Of a stretch of DNA of 64,000 nt, positions 61,811 through 64,000 are shown one piece after another (positions within the stretch are counted from its first letter, which is position 1; the number at the start of each line of letters is the position of its first letter). The stretch covers positions 372,001-436,000 of the forward strand of contig DEMN01000006.1 in NCBI GenBank assembly GCA_002359215.1. Direction: 5' to 3'. Origin of the DNA: Flavobacteriales bacterium UBA2669. GTDB lineage: Bacteria; Bacteroidota; Bacteroidia; Flavobacteriales_E; Vicingaceae. Position numbers and translations under genes: made by a program. Below the pieces are notes generated by a model. The model was given only the letters and a program-made list of their open reading frames with translations. It did no database searches and was not told the origin of the DNA.

Positions 61811-63367
61811 TCAATCTTCTTGATTGTCGTGAAATTCTTGAGATATTTTCTCGAATTTAATAATGTTATCTTTATCAATAAAGTTAAGAGGAGTACAAAC
61901 ACCATCTCTACAACTGTAACATTTCAATTTATCTCTAAATACAGCAGATTTGTAAATGGATTTTCCGAGTAACATTCTTGCAGCTTCCTGAACTCCCTCA
62001 ACAATAGAAGGATGAGGATGAATCATGTGTGCTAACTCTTCAATTCCTTTATCCATATACATTAATAAAGCAATAGTTTGGATTGCTGAAGAAGCGTGAT
62101 AACCAACAGCTCTCATTCCTAAAACTTTCATGTCAGCATCATCAGAAACAATCAATTTGAAAAAACCTTGAGGTTTTCCCATAGAAATTGCTCTGGCAAT
62201 GGTAGAATAATCCACTTTAGCTACTTTGTAAGGAATATTTTCTTCTCTAAGCATTTGTTCATTAGCTCCAACAGAAGCAACCACCGGATCTAAAAACATA
62301 ATAGTAGAAACGTTTTCATAGTTAATCGGGTTTAACGCTTTTTTAGAGAACATTCTGGCAACAGCATGTCTGGCTTCTCTTTCTCCAACATTATAAAGTG
62401 GGAGCCTTCCTGAAACATCTCCTACAGCATAAATATTTGGAATATTGGTTTGTGTGTCATTATCTCCAATATGAACCCCTCTATTACTCATTTTTACTCC
62501 GGCATTTTCAATATTTAATTTTTCAATATTTGGAATTCTGCCAATAGAAATAAGTGCTTTTTCTACATGAATAACCTCACAAGCACCATCAGCGTGTTCA
62601 ATTTCGTATTCTACTTCTCCATTAACAATTTCTAACCTTTTTAAGTTGGCTGTTTGGTGTATGGTTACATTTTTCTTTTCCATATTGCTGGAAATCAGTT
62701 CTGAAATATCTTCGTCTTCAAAAGGAAGAATTCTTTCTGCTCTATCAATAATATATACTTTGGTTTTACCAAAATTGGCAAACATTGTAGCAAACTCACA
62801 ACCAATAACACCTGCACCAATAACTACCAAACTTTTTGGAAAGTCATCTATATGCATAATACCATCACTGGTTAAAATAGTTTTTTCATCAACTTCAATA
62901 TTTGGAAGAACTCTTGGTCGGCTACCCGAAGAAATTACAGTATTTTCAGCATAAATTATTTTTTCAGAACCATCATCTTTAGTAATTTTTATTTCTTTAT
63001 TGGTTACAAAGCTTCCTAAACCTTTTTCGTAGGTAATTAATCCTGTTTCGGCATGTATAATTCTAAGATGACATGATAATTGAAATTTCCTTTCAAAAAT
63101 AGCTTCTTCTATGGTTTTCTTAACTTCTTCAAAAGTAATATCTAAGTTTCTGTCGGCTCTTTCTTTACCTAATTCATCATAAACCTTTTTAAAACGAGAG
63201 GAAAGTTCCCACATGGTTTTTGAAGAAAGTGCTCCATTGTAAATTCCTGCTCCACCTAATTTGTCTTTTTCAATTAAAATAACTTTTTTCCCAAAATCTA
63301 TAGCTCTCATAGCGGCTGCATACCCTGCTGGTCCACCACCAATTACACACAAATCGTATTTTTCCAT
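61811..63367 (-). CDS. Dihydrolipoamide dehydrogenase-fold flavoprotein lacking the redox cysteines
   Basis: 518 residues from MEKYDLCVIGGGPAGYAAA (an ATG at 63391 adds eight). FAD (GGGPAG), NAD (VVIGAGVIGCEFATMFANFG) and second FAD (YAVGDVSG) motifs are intact, and the dimerisation domain has HPHPSIVEGVQEA. The active-site segment GGTCLNVGCIPSK is here GGAGIYNGALSSK: Gly41 and Ala46 replace both cysteines, and the P is Ser. It cannot be a lipoamide dehydrogenase; a transhydrogenase-like or other NAD(P)H reaction is possible. The C-terminus adds a cysteine cluster (CYSCRDGVC), a possible metal site. It is 43 bases downstream of the tryptophan dioxygenase gene. Confidence 0.85.
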   Translation of the reverse strand: MEKYDLCVIGGGPAGYAAAMRAIDFGKKVILIEKDKLGGAGIYNGALSSKTMWELSSRFKKVYDELGKERADRNLDITFEEVKKTIEEAIFERKFQLSCHLRIIHAETGLITYEKGLGSFVTNKEIKITKDDGSEKIIYAENTVISSGSRPRVLPNIEVDEKTILTSDGIMHIDDFPKSLVVIGAGVIGCEFATMFANFGKTKVYIIDRAERILPFEDEDISELISSNMEKKNVTIHQTANLKRLEIVNGEVEYEIEHADGACEVIHVEKALISIGRIPNIEKLNIENAGVKMSNRGVHIGDNDTQTNIPNIYAVGDVSGRLPLYNVGEREARHAVARMFSKKALNPINYENVSTIMFLDPVVASVGANEQMLREENIPYKVAKVDYSTIARAISMGKPQGFFKLIVSDDADMKVLGMRAVGYHASSAIQTIALLMYMDKGIEELAHMIHPHPSIVEGVQEAARMLLGKSIYKSAVFRDKLKCYSCRDGVCTPLNFIDKDNIIKFEKISQEFHDNQED

Positions 63368-63410
63368 AGTTGTTAATTCCTTTGTAATCAATAATTGATT
63401 GGTTAGTTAA

Positions 63411-64000
63411 TCAGTATTCTTCAGCCCAATTTTTTAGTTCTTCTTCCGTCCATAGGTCAGGAAAAAATACTCTTCGCTGATATTTAGGATGTAAATATTT
63501 TTGCCATTCGCTTCCTCCTGTTGCTTCAATTACTTTGTCTTTAGACTCTAAGTATTGTTTTGCAGCATTTAGATGAACTATAGGCCATTTAATATTAAAT
63601 TCTATATCTAAATCTTTTAATGCCTGAATTAGTTTAGGATTATTTTTTTCAGATGTTGGCATAGTAATATATTTTTGCCAAATATTTTTGTCTTTATAAT
63701 ATTCTGCCATTTCTATAAATTGGGCTAAATATTTTTCTTCAAAATGCTGAAGCGTTAATGATTTCTTGCCTGTTTTATGGTCTTTCCCTGCTGCTTGCCA
63801 ATAAATATTATCAAAAAGGTAAGGAAAATCATGAATATTGGTAAGGTTGTTTTTTAATCTGGGATCAACTAAGTTTTTAATGTCTGTTGCACAAATTTCT
63901 GCTTGACGAAAAGAAGCACACTGGAAACCACTTGCCGGTGTTAGGGTAAATCTAAATTGATTATACTGCTCCGGATCCATTCCCAAACGCATTACATCAA
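63411..64000 (-). CDS. Tryptophan 2,3-dioxygenase family protein (5' end outside window)
   Basis: About 196 C-terminal residues are visible; the frame is open to the window edge. FTLTPASGFQCASFRQAE matches the family's LTPxSGxQSxxFR segment, and TGGSEWQKYL with RVFFPDLW its C-terminus. It opens the indole ring of tryptophan with a haem cofactor, starting the kynurenine route. The family's N-terminal His ligand region is not in view. Its start and the kyn genes cannot be checked here. Confidence 0.75.
   Translation of the reverse strand, partial: DVMRLGMDPEQYNQFRFTLTPASGFQCASFRQAEICATDIKNLVDPRLKNNLTNIHDFPYLFDNIYWQAAGKDHKTGKKSLTLQHFEEKYLAQFIEMAEYYKDKNIWQKYITMPTSEKNNPKLIQALKDLDIEFNIKWPIVHLNAAKQYLESKDKVIEATGGSEWQKYLHPKYQRRVFFPDLWTEEELKNWAEEY

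Noticed and set aside
1..64000. tRNA, rRNA, CRISPR arrays, insertion sequences, prophage genes
   Set aside because: I looked on both strands and saw none. Small tRNA genes in short gaps could only be excluded by a dedicated search such as tRNAscan-SE.

Overview
The window looks like a chromosomal segment of an AT-rich Bacteroidota, most likely in or near Flavobacteriales. The reasons are the low GC content, housekeeping proteins of Bacteroidota type, many secreted proteins and lipoproteins, a CarB that lacks its allosteric domain, few Shine-Dalgarno sequences, and repeated Bacteroidota-type promoters (TTG/TTTG, a gap of about 19-21 bases, then TAnnTTTG). I see no rRNA, tRNA, CRISPR array, insertion sequence, integrase or phage gene, so this is core genome with a few unusual proteins.

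Layout. 1-5785: the 3' end of an unrecognised gene, a secreted propeller plus caspase-like protein, and a propeller/Y_Y_Y/transmembrane/SpoIIE phosphatase, all in one direction. 5786-8147: a well-expressed outer-membrane protein with a strong promoter, an upstream palindrome and a clear terminator, then mltG. 8188-15258: a BatE-like TPR/SH3 protein, a MoeB-like E1 enzyme with a rhodanese domain, moaE, recR, a membrane glycosyltransferase, anmK and an acyl-CoA dehydrogenase. 15336-21248 (minus strand): a lipoprotein with a Pmp3-like tail, a DUF4834-like protein, carB, rpmH (52 codons), a TRIC-like channel and an M23 peptidase. 21437-31707: alaS, a DUF6702-like protein, an M1 peptidase, a YigZ-like protein (minus), a 56-residue membrane protein (minus), meaB, an unknown membrane protein and an M28 peptidase. 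31796-37004: small membrane proteins, a VOC protein, mutS, an SRPBCC protein and pyrE. A NUDIX gene diverges from pyrE.

37617-44183 (minus strand) is a close-packed run: a peptide-type ABC binding lipoprotein, two permeases, coaD, and a thioredoxin-fold protein whose CxxC is SxxS. 44572-60806 (plus strand) holds prmA, a 1489-residue secreted protein of unknown function, a giant TPR/PD40/coiled-coil protein with three C-terminal SPOR-like repeats, clpS, an M48 lipoprotein peptidase, and two secreted proteins or lipoproteins. The right edge has an ACT-like protein, a flavoprotein of the dihydrolipoamide dehydrogenase fold that lacks both redox cysteines, and a tryptophan 2,3-dioxygenase that runs off the window.

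Most worth a second look: the giant SPOR protein and its leader; the leader motif it may share with the prmA operon; the cysteine-less flavoprotein beside the tryptophan dioxygenase; the redox-dead thioredoxin in the peptide-transport operon; and the caspase/SpoIIE propeller pair. No complete, obviously new multi-gene system is visible.
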